Shown: piece by piece, positions 1 through 9,600 of the stretch
Layout: the number at the start of each line of letters is the position of its first letter
Numbering within the stretch: the stretch's first letter is position 1
The notes under the pieces: model-generated
What the model was told of the DNA's origin: nothing
The model's database searches: none
What the model saw: only the letters and a program-made list of their open reading frames with translations
Assembly: GCF_036373705.1 (NCBI RefSeq)
Contig: NW_027102663.1
Coordinates: 186,001-250,000, forward strand
Source: Amia ocellicauda
Lineage: Eukaryota; Chordata; Actinopteri; Amiiformes; Amiidae
Direction: 5' to 3'
DNA: 64,000 bases
Translations under genes and position numbers: made by a program

Positions 1-544
1 TGAAATAGAACAGGAAATAGTAACGGTCTGGTTCAAACAAACAACTGTGTCTCAACTGACTGGGGTGATTCACTTCACACCCCCGACAGACTTCTTTCAG
101 AGCTCGGTCGATGAGAGCACTCAGAATATACACCAGGGTGCTTTTAACCACTCTGCTTACTTGGTCACATACCCCGGGCAAAAATCCTGCGTCTTCATCA
201 CGCCCCCGGGACAGTCCGATGCTCATTGGGTCGCCTGGTGGTTTGTGGGGTGTTTCTCCATCCATTGGACTGACCCCCTCCTGAGACACACAGACGGTAG
301 ACAGTTCGGCAAAATCGAGGCCCTCCATGAGCTCCAGAGGCTGGGGATCCCCGAGACTCATTTGGACATCCATCGCACCGCATGTTGTTTCGTCCTGAGG
401 GACCGGGGTCTGAGGTCTTGGAGAGTAACCACAGTCAAAGGGTTCCAGAGTGTATACAAAATCTGGGGAATAGAACCAGGGGTGATCCCGGGTTTGAAGA
501 GGCCTGTAGAGCCTGTCGACGTCCGCAGCTTTCGGGTAAGACAT
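1..544 (-). CDS. oncoid-like Cys/His-cluster protein, 3' part outside window (E0)
   Basis: This is the N-terminal ~181 codons of the gene that is complete at 16633-17481. The ATG is at 544-542 and the frame stays open to the window edge. It includes the CxxC...HPSQ...H.C cluster near residues 153-168. It differs from the E1 copy by a few substitutions and shows no break. Upstream lie a GATAAAAG box and a TACGTCA site, as in the other copies. Confidence 0.7.
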   Translation of the reverse strand, partial: MSYPKAADVDRLYRPLQTRDHPWFYSPDFVYTLEPFDCGYSPRPQTPVPQDETTCGAMDVQMSLGDPQPLELMEGLDFAELSTVCVSQEGVSPMDGETPHKPPGDPMSIGLSRGRDEDAGFLPGVCDQVSRVVKSTLVYILSALIDRALKEVCRGCEVNHPSQLRHSCLFEPDRYYFLFYF

Positions 545-622
545 TCTCTTTAATTTTAAACCATGAATGAATTGTTGCACCTTTTATCCTATCTCTTCAC
601 TACGTCACGACACACCGCCCTC
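545..622 (-). promoter_or_regulatory. promoter of the oncoid-like gene (E0)
   Basis: On the - strand a TATA-like GATAAAAG lies near 581-590 and a CRE/ATF-type site (TACGTCA, 601-607) lies just upstream of it, between gene X and the oncoid-like gene. The same layout is kept in E1, E2 and E3. The CRE plus TATA order resembles early promoters of small DNA viruses. Function is inferred from the motifs only. Confidence 0.45.
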
Positions 623-1052
623 TTAGAAGAGAGTAGCCCCTGAGCCGTCAGACCCCCCTCCAAAACCCCACACGTCGTCTGTCGTAGTTCTGCAAGCTTT
701 CCCATTCACACCTTTCAAAACCCTGAGTCGGAGACTCCATTTCGCATTCTCTTGGACCCTCTTGCAAGCCTTCTAGAGTCTTATCCACAAGCCCCAGATC
801 TCTCCAGGCCATCACCTTCAACCAGTCCTCATAAGAGTATTCAATTACCGTCTCAAAAGGTTCCAACGTACCCTCCTTCTCTCCCAAAGCAAGAAGCTCC
901 ACTCCAACATAGCTGGGATCCCTTTTAAAGCGGTAACCCCGTCGAGCCCCCCAGAACAACACCCAGGAGCGTTCAATCTTCAAATTGGTGAGTACAGGAA
1001 CCCTTGCCCGGGATTGTTTCTTGCGGGGTTTCATGTTGATGTCGCTGGACAT
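623..1052 (-). pseudogene. gene X with internal deletion (E0)
   Basis: Compared with the intact 236-aa gene at 49988-50698, about 281 bases are missing, joined near 695 at a short CGTC/TCG repeat. The deletion is not a multiple of three, so the frame stops at 648 after 134 codons. The N-terminal basic stretch (KPRKKQSRAR) and the central part are kept, and the acidic Gly/Asp-rich tail is lost. The product is not recognised. Confidence 0.6.
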
Positions 1053-1348
1053 GTTGAAGAAGCGGGATGTTTCAGAAGCTGAGAATTAAAGAGGTATTGC
1101 CTAATAGAAGCGCGGGTTCTTAAATAGAGAGGAGAGTTTCGGGGCGTTGCCTTCAGAGGGGTGGGGGTATTTATGGGTGGCCTTGTTGTTCAGGGTTTTA
1201 TGGGTGCACACTTTCTGACGGATATGACGTAGGAATAATTAAGGAAATAACTCTACCTAAAATCACGCCCCCCAATTATGACGTAGGAATATTAATAAGC
1301 TTAGGGCATACGTCATAACAAAATAGGCCGCGCCCAAAAAACCCTACT
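1053..1348 (-). promoter_or_regulatory. right-end regulatory region with CRE/ATF-like sites (E0)
   Basis: No gene is seen here. On the - strand a TATA-like CTATTTAA (1120-1127) lies about 70 bases upstream of gene X. Farther out are three TGACGTA/TACGTCA motifs: 1225-1231, 1279-1285 and, inverted, 1309-1315. A GC-rich patch (GGCCGCGCCC) lies just inside the end. This suggests a CREB/ATF-responsive promoter close to the element terminus, where replication proteins might also bind. Confidence 0.5.
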
Positions 1349-1671
1349 ATCTACTCTTATGTAGTTGAAGGCGCAGTATAGCTCTCATAGTCTGGTGGTG
1401 ACGGAAGACCACCAGCCGTTTGAACAAGCCATTCAGCATCACCTTGTTGGGTTAAGTGCAGGCACTGTCAGAGCGCAGGGCGTCCTGCCTTTGAAAGAGT
1501 TTCCGAAGTGTCCTGATGTGCCCTTTAGCAATGCCAAACAGGTCTGTGAAAATGGCATCCTTTCGCGGCACTTCAGACGCCATCTCACAGTCTAGCCGAC
1601 CTGAAACGCCTGAGCCCGTTTTACCAGCAGGCTCCAACGGTAACCGTTTGAAGCAAGAGGCGGCGTTGTCA

Positions 1672-1744
1672 GTTTCCGTAGTGTAGCGGTTATCACATTC
1701 GCCTACCGCGCGAAAGGTCCCCGGTTCGAGACCGGGCGGAAACA
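1672..1744 (+). tRNA. tRNA-Val body with ACC anticodon, probably a pseudogene
   Basis: The 73 bases fold as a cloverleaf with GTTTCCG/CGGAAAC acceptor stem, TTCGC/GCGAA anticodon stem and discriminator A. The loop reads CTACCGC, so the anticodon is ACC (a glycine anticodon) where sister genes have AAC. It also differs at position 26 and in the T loop (TTCGAGA). A T4 run at 1764-1767 could end Pol III transcription. Loss of A35 should remove valine identity. Confidence 0.75.
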
Positions 1745-2334
1745 GCCTGCTTTGGGCCGGCCCTTTTCGTCCTGCTTGCCCTCGTGGTTCCCCGCAGGCG
1801 GTGGGTGGCTTTTCTTCATTGGAGTGCCCGAAATCGGTGCTCTCAGAGCGTCCGTCCGTCGACAGGTTGAAATTGTAAACGCTGGTGTAGCCACTTTTAA
1901 TTAAAATCTGATGATGATGATGATGATATTGTTGTTCTTGTTCTTGTTGTTGTTGTTGTTCTTGTTTTTCTTGTTGTCGTCGTGGTCGCCGTCATTATTA
2001 TTGTTAAAGTAAAGCAGTAGTTAGATTTGTTGCTACCGTAAGGTGTAGAAGGCACAATAGCTTTGTGATTGTCTGATGGTGGCACAAGACGAGCAGCAGC
2101 TGTTTGAACAAGCCATTGAGCATCACCTTGTTAGGGTAAGTGTAAGTCTTGTCATAGCTCAGGGCGTTCTTCCTTTGAAAGAGTTTCCAAAGTGTCCTGA
2201 TGTGCCCTTTAGCAATGCAAAATAGGTCAGTGAAAATAGAAACCTTTATCTCACAGGCTGGCCCACGGGAAACCCCTGTGCGCGGTTTACCAGCCGGCTT
2301 CGATGGGAGCCATTTGAAACACCAGGACGGGTCG

Positions 2335-2407
2335 GTTTCCGTAGTGTAGTGGCTATCACGTTCGCCTCACACGCGAAAGGTCCCTGGTTCGAAACCGGGC
2401 GGAAACA
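2335..2407 (+). tRNA. tRNA-Val (CAC)
   Basis: A complete 73-base cloverleaf with acceptor stem GTTTCCG/CGGAAAC, anticodon loop CTCACAC (anticodon CAC) and discriminator A. It is close to vertebrate tRNA-Val-CAC. The T stem contains one T-G wobble (CCTGG/CCGGG), also seen at 52259-52331 and not in the other CAC copies. No CCA is encoded, as expected for a eukaryotic gene. Confidence 0.9.
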
Positions 2408-3009
2408 ACCCGCGGTGCACGCGTGCCAGTGCCGTGTTACCCGTCGCCATCTCTCTGCCCCAAGGCCGGCCGTCGTTTTCTCTTCCTCGGAGTGGCAAGA
2501 AATCCTGACCTTGAGAACAAACAATCGCAGAAGGGTAGCTTTGCGAGGCACTGGAACTGACACTTTTAAAATCGATACATGTTGTTGCTGTTACAATACG
2601 ACCGTAGCAGGATCGGCGACATTGCTGTTACTCTTATGTAGTTGAAGGCGCAGTATAGCTCTGATAGTCTGGTGGTGACGGAAGACCACCAGCCGTTTGA
2701 ACAAGCCATTCAGCATCACCTTGTAGGGCTAAACGCAGGCACTGTCAGAGCGCAGGTCGTCCTGCCTTTGAAAGAGTTTCCGAAGTGTCCCGAAATCGAT
2801 GCACTCAGAGCGTCCGTCCGTCGACAGGTTGAAATTGTAAACGCTGGTGTAGCCACTTTTAATTAAAATCTGATGATGATGATGATGATGATGTTGTTGT
2901 TGTTGTTCTTGTTGTTGTTGTTCTTGTTGTCATCGTGGTCGCCGTCATTATTATTGTTAAAGTAAAGCAGTAGTTAGATTTGTTGCTACCGTAAGGTGTA
3001 GAAGACAAC

Positions 3010-3015
3010 AGTTGG
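3010..3015 (+). other. candidate left terminus of E1
   Basis: The sequence is AGTTGG here and in E4 (53579), and AGTAGG in E2 (19980) and E3 (35476). In the AGTAGG form it is the exact inverse of CCTACT at the right ends. The 5'-AGT...ACT-3' form fits Polinton-like termini, but inverted similarity stops after about six bases, far shorter than usual for the group. Confidence 0.35.
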
Positions 3016-3727
3016 TATGGCGTGTGATATCAAAACATTCAGAATACTTTTAACCTATATAATTTATAAGCTTTGTAAAATAAACCCAAATATCTCTTTT
3101 GCGGGGATAAACGCTGTTCTGAGTAGTTTGTGACTTGTTTAATACCAAACAAAGCATCGGTATAAAAATAAAAAAAAATCACTGTAAAAGCGCTAGTTAT
3201 TTTAGATCTTTATAGTTATTTTCTAGGCTCAGGTTGTTTATTAGTGCTTATAAAGGCCTGAAATATTCTTAGTGGTTGTTGACTATAGGTCTTGATGCTT
3301 AAAAATGTTTTTTTGAGAGACCAAAAGGTTCTAATAAAAGTTTAGAGTAGAGAGGAGAGAGATCGTCTCCATCTTGGTTTCTATTTGAAATTTGATGCAG
3401 TGTCATTTTATTGGTTGGTTTTGATATGTTAATTGGTAACAGGGCGGCACAAAGGCCAGACCAGAACAATGCCTTACAAGCAGATCCGGCATGTGGCCAT
3501 CAGTATAAGTATGAAGGTCTGGTCTTCAGCTCGACAGACTCATACTTACCTTTCGATTTAAGACTAAAGATCAACAATGTCCGGAAACAACATCAGCGAT
3601 TCGATTTAAACGAGTTTTTAGGCAAGTCTTCAGATTATTTTCATTGACTCAGAGCGTGTTGTGTGCATGTATTGTAAATAAGGCTATAACATCTGTTTTA
3701 AGTTCTGTAAAATTATTTTTCAACCAG
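3016..3727 (+). promoter_or_regulatory. left-end region: promoter and unresolved first exon (E1)
   Basis: This AT-rich stretch has a TATA-like TATAAAGG at 3249-3256, a CCAAT-type site in inverse form near 3406, and possible splice signals (GGTAACAG near 3430; a donor-like GTATGA near 3506). The first coding exon of the downstream spliced gene must lie here, but I cannot fix it. A 78-codon ORF at 3411-3647 is open only in E1; a TGA ends it early in E2, E3 and E4, so I do not call it. Confidence 0.4.
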
Positions 3728-5617
3728 TCAACAGGAGTTCATTCCCAACGCTGAGGAGATCATCTGGAACAACGACGGTAAGATTTTTGTGTTTGCGCTC
3801 ATGGGTTCTTATGCATGGGTGTGTGTGGTTTTGAAGCGGCTCATTAGAGTTATGAAAACGTTTTGATATATATTAATGCCGGTCTCTTTAATTACACAGA
3901 AACTATCGAAAGGCCTGTGATTAATGTCTCCGAGGATCGACCAAGAGAAGTGGTTATCCCTAGACAGTCTGTCTGCCGACCGGGTAAGAACTAAACCCCT
4001 GTTTGTTTGTATAACGATTCTGTAAGATGTTTGAGTCCAGTTTTGTTAATTTAAAAAAATTATCCTGTCTAACAGTATTAAGAAATGTGGTTCGAGACAA
4101 CGAAAGGCCTTCCACATCGAGGGCTTGTTTCGTTTTACCTTCGAGAACCGTAACCTTTCAAGAATCTGAAAGGCCGTCAGCCCCGGTATCTGATAGCTGT
4201 GAGTATATATCTGCAGCCTGTAAGAGGTTAAAGCTTTTTATAAAGCGGTGTGGTTAAAGGTTAAACATGTCTCTTACCTTCACAGCGGTGCAAAAAGCTA
4301 AACCAGCCGAAAAACATAAGAAACGATTATTCTGTGGAGGTAAGTAAGATCTTTCAAACTTTAATGTTTTTAAAAGGGCTTTGTTTGCCCGTTGAGGGCT
4401 AATATTTAAGCGATGGGTGACCGTTTCCTGTAGGGCGGGGGGTTCTGGGAAAGATCTTTAGAAGTCCGGACAGGTCTAGGCTTGTTTCTGGGGAACGTGT
4501 TTAGAAATGACCGATTGCCGTACCGTCTGGTTAGGAAGTAAAGCCGTCCGAAAGGGTTTAGTAAGTTGTTTGGCTTATCTCCCGCTATTATACTTCTGTT
4601 TTAAAGTGGTTGTAGGAAAAGGCTTGAAGGTGTTCATTGTATTTAATATTTAAACAGATCGTGAAAACGTTTGTGAAACAGGACGTCCCGGGATCAGGAA
4701 TCGTTTACACTTGGAAGGTTCGTTTAAAAATGAAATGTTGTTGTGTGTGTGTGTGTTTTATTAACAATATTACAGTTTTTAAAGAAACATTTAAGAAACA
4801 GTTTATTTACAGCGGCTTCTCTGTTTTACATTTATTATCAAGTCCTAATAAATATATTGTCTGTAAATAATATTGCGTTGTAGTGAATGTCTAAGGCTAT
4901 TTTCAAAGGTCTAAAAAAGCTAAAGGTTTTGAATGTCCTGGACATGTTGTTTTAAGTTTGATTTTTGTCGCCGTTTAAAGATGTAAATGTAATGTATATT
5001 TTTATTCTTCCCAAGACTCTTGGGATAGTCATTCTGTGGATGAGCTATTGAGAACAATTACCCCGTCTAAGTGGGATCAAACATCTTCCCCGGTGAGATC
5101 ACCGAGTGGATCCCCCACGGTGGTCTTGGAGACCCCCCAACATCTACTCAGGCCACAGCCTTCTGGGGGTAATTCAACACCCCAGATTCAGCCCGCCGCA
5201 TTGTCGGGCGGAACAAATAGAGGCATCCAACAACCTCATGGGTCGCCGTCAGTCAGGGCTGACACACCACCCGACGACGGCCTGGTTTCAACATCGTTCC
5301 CCCAGACCCATTTCTTGGCTACAGAAACGCGGAACAGTTCCCCGCGCTTGGCCAGGGTGTCACCGCAAAGGCCTTCTTGGTCTCCGTCCATGAGTATACG
5401 CTCGCTCCCTGCCTCCTTCGACCGAGATTTACCGGAGCGACCATCCTTTGAAGCTGAGCCAGGCCACCAGCCCCCGGAGCTACTTCCTGAAGGTCGGCAT
5501 GAGTTGCTACATACTTTGTTACAAAATCAAAGACTTGTGTTAGTGGGGCAAAACCTGGTGATAGAGAGCCAAAACACCCTTATTAATACCCTTACTAACG
5601 AATTGTACAGTATTTAA
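3728..5617 (+). CDS. multi-exon gene with all phase-1 introns, unknown function (E1)
   Basis: I do not recognise the product. Six exons can be read: 3728-3777, 3900-3983, 4076-4198, 4286-4339, 4658-4717 and 5016-5617. Each is bounded by AG and GT, and every junction is phase 1, so the inner exons (84, 123, 54 and 60 bases) are all multiples of three and one frame runs through. Several exons carry an ERP motif (IERPVIN, NERPSTS, SERPSAP). The last exon encodes a Ser/Pro/Gln-rich region and then a Leu-rich C-terminal helix (HELLHTLLQNQ). Poly(A) signals follow at 5664 and 5671. The first exon is unresolved, and the donor at 4718 (GTTCGT) is weak. The position beside the polymerase suggests an early or regulatory protein. 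Confidence 0.6.
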
Positions 5618-5800
5618 TGTTTTAATAGACACAAAACGCCTTACTATTGTGGGTTGTTGGAAAAATAAAAAATAAATTAAAAAATGTCCTGACTTGGTAA
5701 AAGAACTCACAAACTAAAGGATTATGAACAAGCTAGGGCCCCAAAAAGACCTTCCCGAGAGAACATCCCCGGCCCTGTTGTGAACTCCTCTGATGTCCCA

Positions 5801-6598
5801 ATGAACCTGGAACTATTACAAATGATAAATGATTTAAATAACCCCCAATTACCACCGATAGAATGTGAATTAACAGACTTACCGGTGAACCCCGACCTGT
5901 TACAGATGGTCAATGATCTAAATAACCACCTCCCACCGGTAGCGCTTATAGAGGCTCACCCCCTAGTTCACCCCGATTTGTTTGAAATGGTGGAGGCTTT
6001 GGAGGAGCTACCCCGACCAAATTCTGCCCCTATTATAAATGATTTGAGACAATTAGAACACAGGATGGCGGCAGAAGCAGCCATCACTATAGAGGAGGGT
6101 CTTGACATTAACCGGTTGGATATCTTTGAAGGACTTTTACAGGCTTTAAATGAGCCTCCTCAAAAAGGGGGTTTTGTAGATGTCAGCAGTGGGGGTGTTC
6201 GGAATGTGGAGGGTTCTGAGACTGATAAGGCTGTGGAGGACATGCTCTGTGAGAATGTAGGGGGTGAAGGCTTTGTTCAAAATGATGATGTGTCCAAGAG
6301 TACCAGTGATCCCGTGATTATAGATAGACCGGCCTATAACAATTTTGAAATGATTCAGCGTTTTAATTTTGCAGAACTTTTAAATTGTGACAATTATGCA
6401 GAAATATTTGTCAACATACACGAGGCCTTGCAGAAAATGCTTGAACAGGTTGCTGAAAGGGTCAGACCTCGAGATGTTGTACAGTTAGAACTCAGAGGGG
6501 ATGATTTGTTTAGCAACCTATCTGTAATGCTGAGTGGAGATAATTTAGATGTCTGGCTAAAATCGAAGCGTTATTTCAAAGTAACGCAGCCATCTTAG
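5801..6598 (+). CDS. probable N-terminal part of the DNA polymerase (265 aa, E1)
   Basis: ATG at 5801 opens a 265-codon ORF; the frame is open upstream to 5693 and a spliced or longer start is possible. The first third holds three near-repeats of the type LELLQMINDLNN / PDLLQMVNDLNN / PDLFEMVEALEE. The last third (from FEMIQRFNF) resembles the region just before the Zn-rich domain of polymerases of this element class. It overlaps the polymerase frame by about 50 bases and is shifted by one base against it. All four copies keep both the ORF and the shift. It could instead be a separate regulatory protein. Confidence 0.55.
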   Translation: MNLELLQMINDLNNPQLPPIECELTDLPVNPDLLQMVNDLNNHLPPVALIEAHPLVHPDLFEMVEALEELPRPNSAPIINDLRQLEHRMAAEAAITIEEGLDINRLDIFEGLLQALNEPPQKGGFVDVSSGGVRNVEGSETDKAVEDMLCENVGGEGFVQNDDVSKSTSDPVIIDRPAYNNFEMIQRFNFAELLNCDNYAEIFVNIHEALQKMLEQVAERVRPRDVVQLELRGDDLFSNLSVMLSGDNLDVWLKSKRYFKVTQPS

Positions 6599-6621
6599 CT
6601 GATGAAAGTCTGTCTCTGGTA

Positions 6622-9600
6622 ATGAATGTGGTTCGTAACCCTGAGGGTGGGGCGCTTAGAAGACTGTCGAAATGCTTGAAGAACGACATAATTAGGACCA
6701 AGCTCAGGCAATTAGTGGTGAGTTCCAGTGGGGACAATAAGCTCTGTTTTGCTTACAGTTTAATAAAACTACTCACCCCCGACATGCCTGAACCCCAAGC
6801 TCTGCAAGAGGCTTTAATGCTTCATCAGAGGGCCGGCTTAAACTCTCAACAGATGGTTGCCTTTTCAGACATCACCAAGTTTGAGGAGTTGTTGTCTTTA
6901 AAAATTGTTGTGTGGTACCGTTGTGAGGTAAAGGAAGTATTTGTGAAATTTCAGACACATCCTGAAACCCATACACAGACACTGTTTCTCTTCCTAAGTG
7001 ATAGTCATTACTTTGGAATAAAGAGTTTGACGGCTTTTTTGGGTTGTTCGTATGTTTGTCATTGGTGTTATAAGGCCTTCAATGATAAGCTTAAGCACCA
7101 CTGTGACGGTTACTGTAACGTCTGTTTCAATCCGCAATGTCATAAGGATTTGGCCCCTACCATCCGATGTAAAGATTGCTTAAGGATTTGTCTCTCAGCG
7201 TTCTGTTTTTCCGAGCATAAGGTACAGAGGGCCGCTGCTGAGGGGGTTAAAAAACTGAGTTATTGTGATCAAACTAAATATTGCCCGCAGTGTTGCCTCC
7301 AGTACCGTTTTCATGAGGTTAAACCACACAAATGTCTGGAGCCGAGATGCAGGATCTGTAATGCTGATTTAACCCCGGGGTCCGAACACCAGTGCTTTAT
7401 TCAGCCGGTTAAAAAGGAGCCGCCGCACAACGGTATGTCTTTTTTGATTTTGAATGCCGGCAAGAAAACGGGGTCCACGTTGCTAATTATATACACTGTA
7501 TTGACATGTTGGATCGTGAGTGGTCAGCTAGCGGTGAGAGTTGTGTCAGGGATTTCTTTACGCGGTATCGCGGTCCAAAATACCTCAATTACACATTTGT
7601 TGCCCACAATGCTAAGGGTTATGATTCTTACATTTTGATGAAGTATCTGGTGGAAAATGGGGTGACCCCAAAAATAATAGCTCAGGGTAGCAAGATCATG
7701 TGTTTCACCGACGAAGCTTTCAACTAACGTTACATAGACTCGTTAAATTTCCTCCCCATGAAATTGAGCGCTTTGCCTAAGGCTCTGGGTTTTGAGGCTC
7801 AGAAGAAAGGTTGGTTCTGCCATTTTTTTAATACTAAGGACACTCAAAATTATCGAGGGTCCTACCCGCCCGCCTCTTATTATGGGGTTGATACTATGAT
7901 GTCTCATGAGAGGGAGGAATTCTTTAAATGGTACAATACGGTTAAGGGAGGTGTTTTTGATTTCCGAGAAGAGATGGCCGCTTATTGTAAAAATGATGTG
8001 GTGATCCTTAAAGAAGCCTGTGTGCGTTTCCGCGCCGAGGTTATCAACACATCGGGTCTCGACCCTTTGCAAAGTGTGACCATAACGTCTCTCTGCATGA
8101 AAATGTATCGGTCCAATTTCTTGCAGAAAAACACTATAGCGGTCACCACTTCTGACAACTATCGTGCTAGACAAAAGAACTTTTCGACTGTCTCCATACA
8201 GTGGCTGGAATACCTGAGTGCCCGGGATAACATCTTCATCAGACATGCTTTAAATCAAGGGGAAGTCAAAATGGGGCCTTACTACTTAGACGGTTTTAGC
8301 GACGTGTTCGGGCGGCGTACCGCTTATGAGTTTGCAGGTTGTATTTACCATGGCTGTCCTCAGTGCTTCGACCCAAACACCTTTAACCCCGTAACACAAA
8401 AACTCTGCGGTGATATGTACTATGATTTCCAGGAACGAATTGAAACTTTAAAAAACACCTATGGTTTGAACGTGCTGGTGATTTGGAAACACGAGTGGAC
8501 GACCCTGAAGCAACAGGAAGCGGGGGTACAACGGTTTATGGAAACCTTGGACTTTCCTGAACGTCTAGAGCCCCGGGATGCGTTATTTGGGGGTCGAACC
8601 TACGCCCTCTGTTTACATTATGAGGTAAAGGAGGGTGAGAGAGTAGATTACTATGATTTCACCAGTCTGTACCCTTATGTCAACAAGACCAAAATGTACC
8701 CGGTGGGGCGTCCAACCATTGTTTATCGTGACTTTCTCGAAATTGGACATTACTTTGGTTTGATCAAAGTCACCATGTACCCTCCTCGCGAGCTGTTCTT
8801 ACCCGTGTTGCCTTACAGGTGTTCGGGAAAATTGATGTTCCCTCTGTGTAGAACGTGTGTGGAAACTGAAAATCAAACTACCTCTTGTCTGCACAGTGAT
8901 GAAGATAGAGCGCTGACGGGTGTCTGGTGTAGCATTGAGCTTGACAAGGCGGTGTAGAAAGGTTACAGAGTCGGTAAGGTGTATGAGGTTTGGCATTTTT
9001 CTGAAAAATCTGATACTCTTTTTGCTGATTACATTATGACCCATCTGAAAGGGAAACAGGAGGCATCGGGCTATCCCTCATGGTGTGTTGACTCCGCGGC
9101 CAAAGAGCGATACGTTCATCAATATTTTGAAAAGGAAGGGATCCGTCTAGAGCCGGGGAACATAACTGTAAACCCCGCCAAGAGACAAATGTCCAAACTG
9201 ATTTTAAACAGTCTGTGGGGTAAGTTTGGGGAAAGAAATTACCGTCTAAACACAACCTTGATTAAAACCCCTGAACAGTTTATAGAATTTACGTTTTCCA
9301 AACAACATGCAGTATCACACTTTCAATTCTTAAATGACCACGTGGCACAGGTCCAGTGGAGGGCCCCTAAAGATTTCCCCACCAAACAGGGGAACGTTAA
9401 TGTTTTCATAGCGGTTTTTACCACGGCTTACGCCCGGCTTGAATTGTACAACTTAATGGATCAGTTGCAGGAACGCACGCTCTATCATGATACTGACTCT
9501 GTAATCTTTGTCACCAGGCCAGGGGATTGGGTCCCTCCCCTCGGGGACTACCTTGGGGAGTTAACGAGCGAACTAGATCCTCAGGACCACATAGTGGAGT

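Larger units (their letters stand above)
1..1348 (+). mobile_element. E0: right end of a Polinton/adintovirus-like element
   Basis: This is the right terminal part of an element whose body lies left of the window. It holds the 5' part of the oncoid-like gene, a deleted gene X and the terminal regulatory region. The sequence matches the right ends of E1 (to 18348) and E3 (to 50994) almost base for base. It stops at CCTACT, after which tRNA-Val spacer begins. Strand is given by the polymerase direction seen in the complete copies. Confidence 0.85.
1349..3009. repeat. tRNA-Val repeat spacer 1 (three monomers)
   Basis: Three related monomers lie head to tail. One (from about 1354) carries the tRNA at 1672-1744, one (from about 2037) carries the tRNA at 2335-2407, and one (from about 2631) lacks a tRNA through an internal deletion. 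Each starts with a GTAGTTGAAGG-like or GTAAGGTGTAGAAGG block, has a hairpin-forming leader (CTGGTGGT...ACCACCAG), and ends in a conserved tail. The first and third also carry (GAT)n(GTT)n microsatellites (1910-1977 and 2872-2930). No protein gene is supported: the short ORFs are not kept between monomers. Confidence 0.8.

Noticed and set aside
47-553. 168-codon + strand ORF, open in four copies (also 16984, 33755 and 49412)
   Set aside because: It is the antisense of the oncoid-like gene, starts with GTG, and has no promoter of its own. The conservation follows from the gene on the other strand.
1365-2866. Short ORFs in the tRNA spacers (for example 1365-1595 and 2349-2645)
   Set aside because: They read through tRNA genes, change between monomers and have no conserved product.
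1343-3015. 6-bp target-site duplication around the element
   Set aside because: The bases outside the two candidate ends (GACAAC and ATCTAC) do not match.
3411-3647. 78-codon + strand ORF in the E1 left end
   Set aside because: A TGA interrupts it early in E2, E3 and E4, and it spans likely splice signals.
6530-6600. Programmed -1 frameshift heptamer between the N-terminal ORF and polymerase
   Set aside because: No X XXY YYZ heptamer in the right phase within the overlap; kept only as an open possibility.
7743-8246. 167-codon - strand ORF opposite the polymerase (also 24717 and 40155)
   Set aside because: A shadow of the exonuclease region on the other strand; no promoter or family resemblance.
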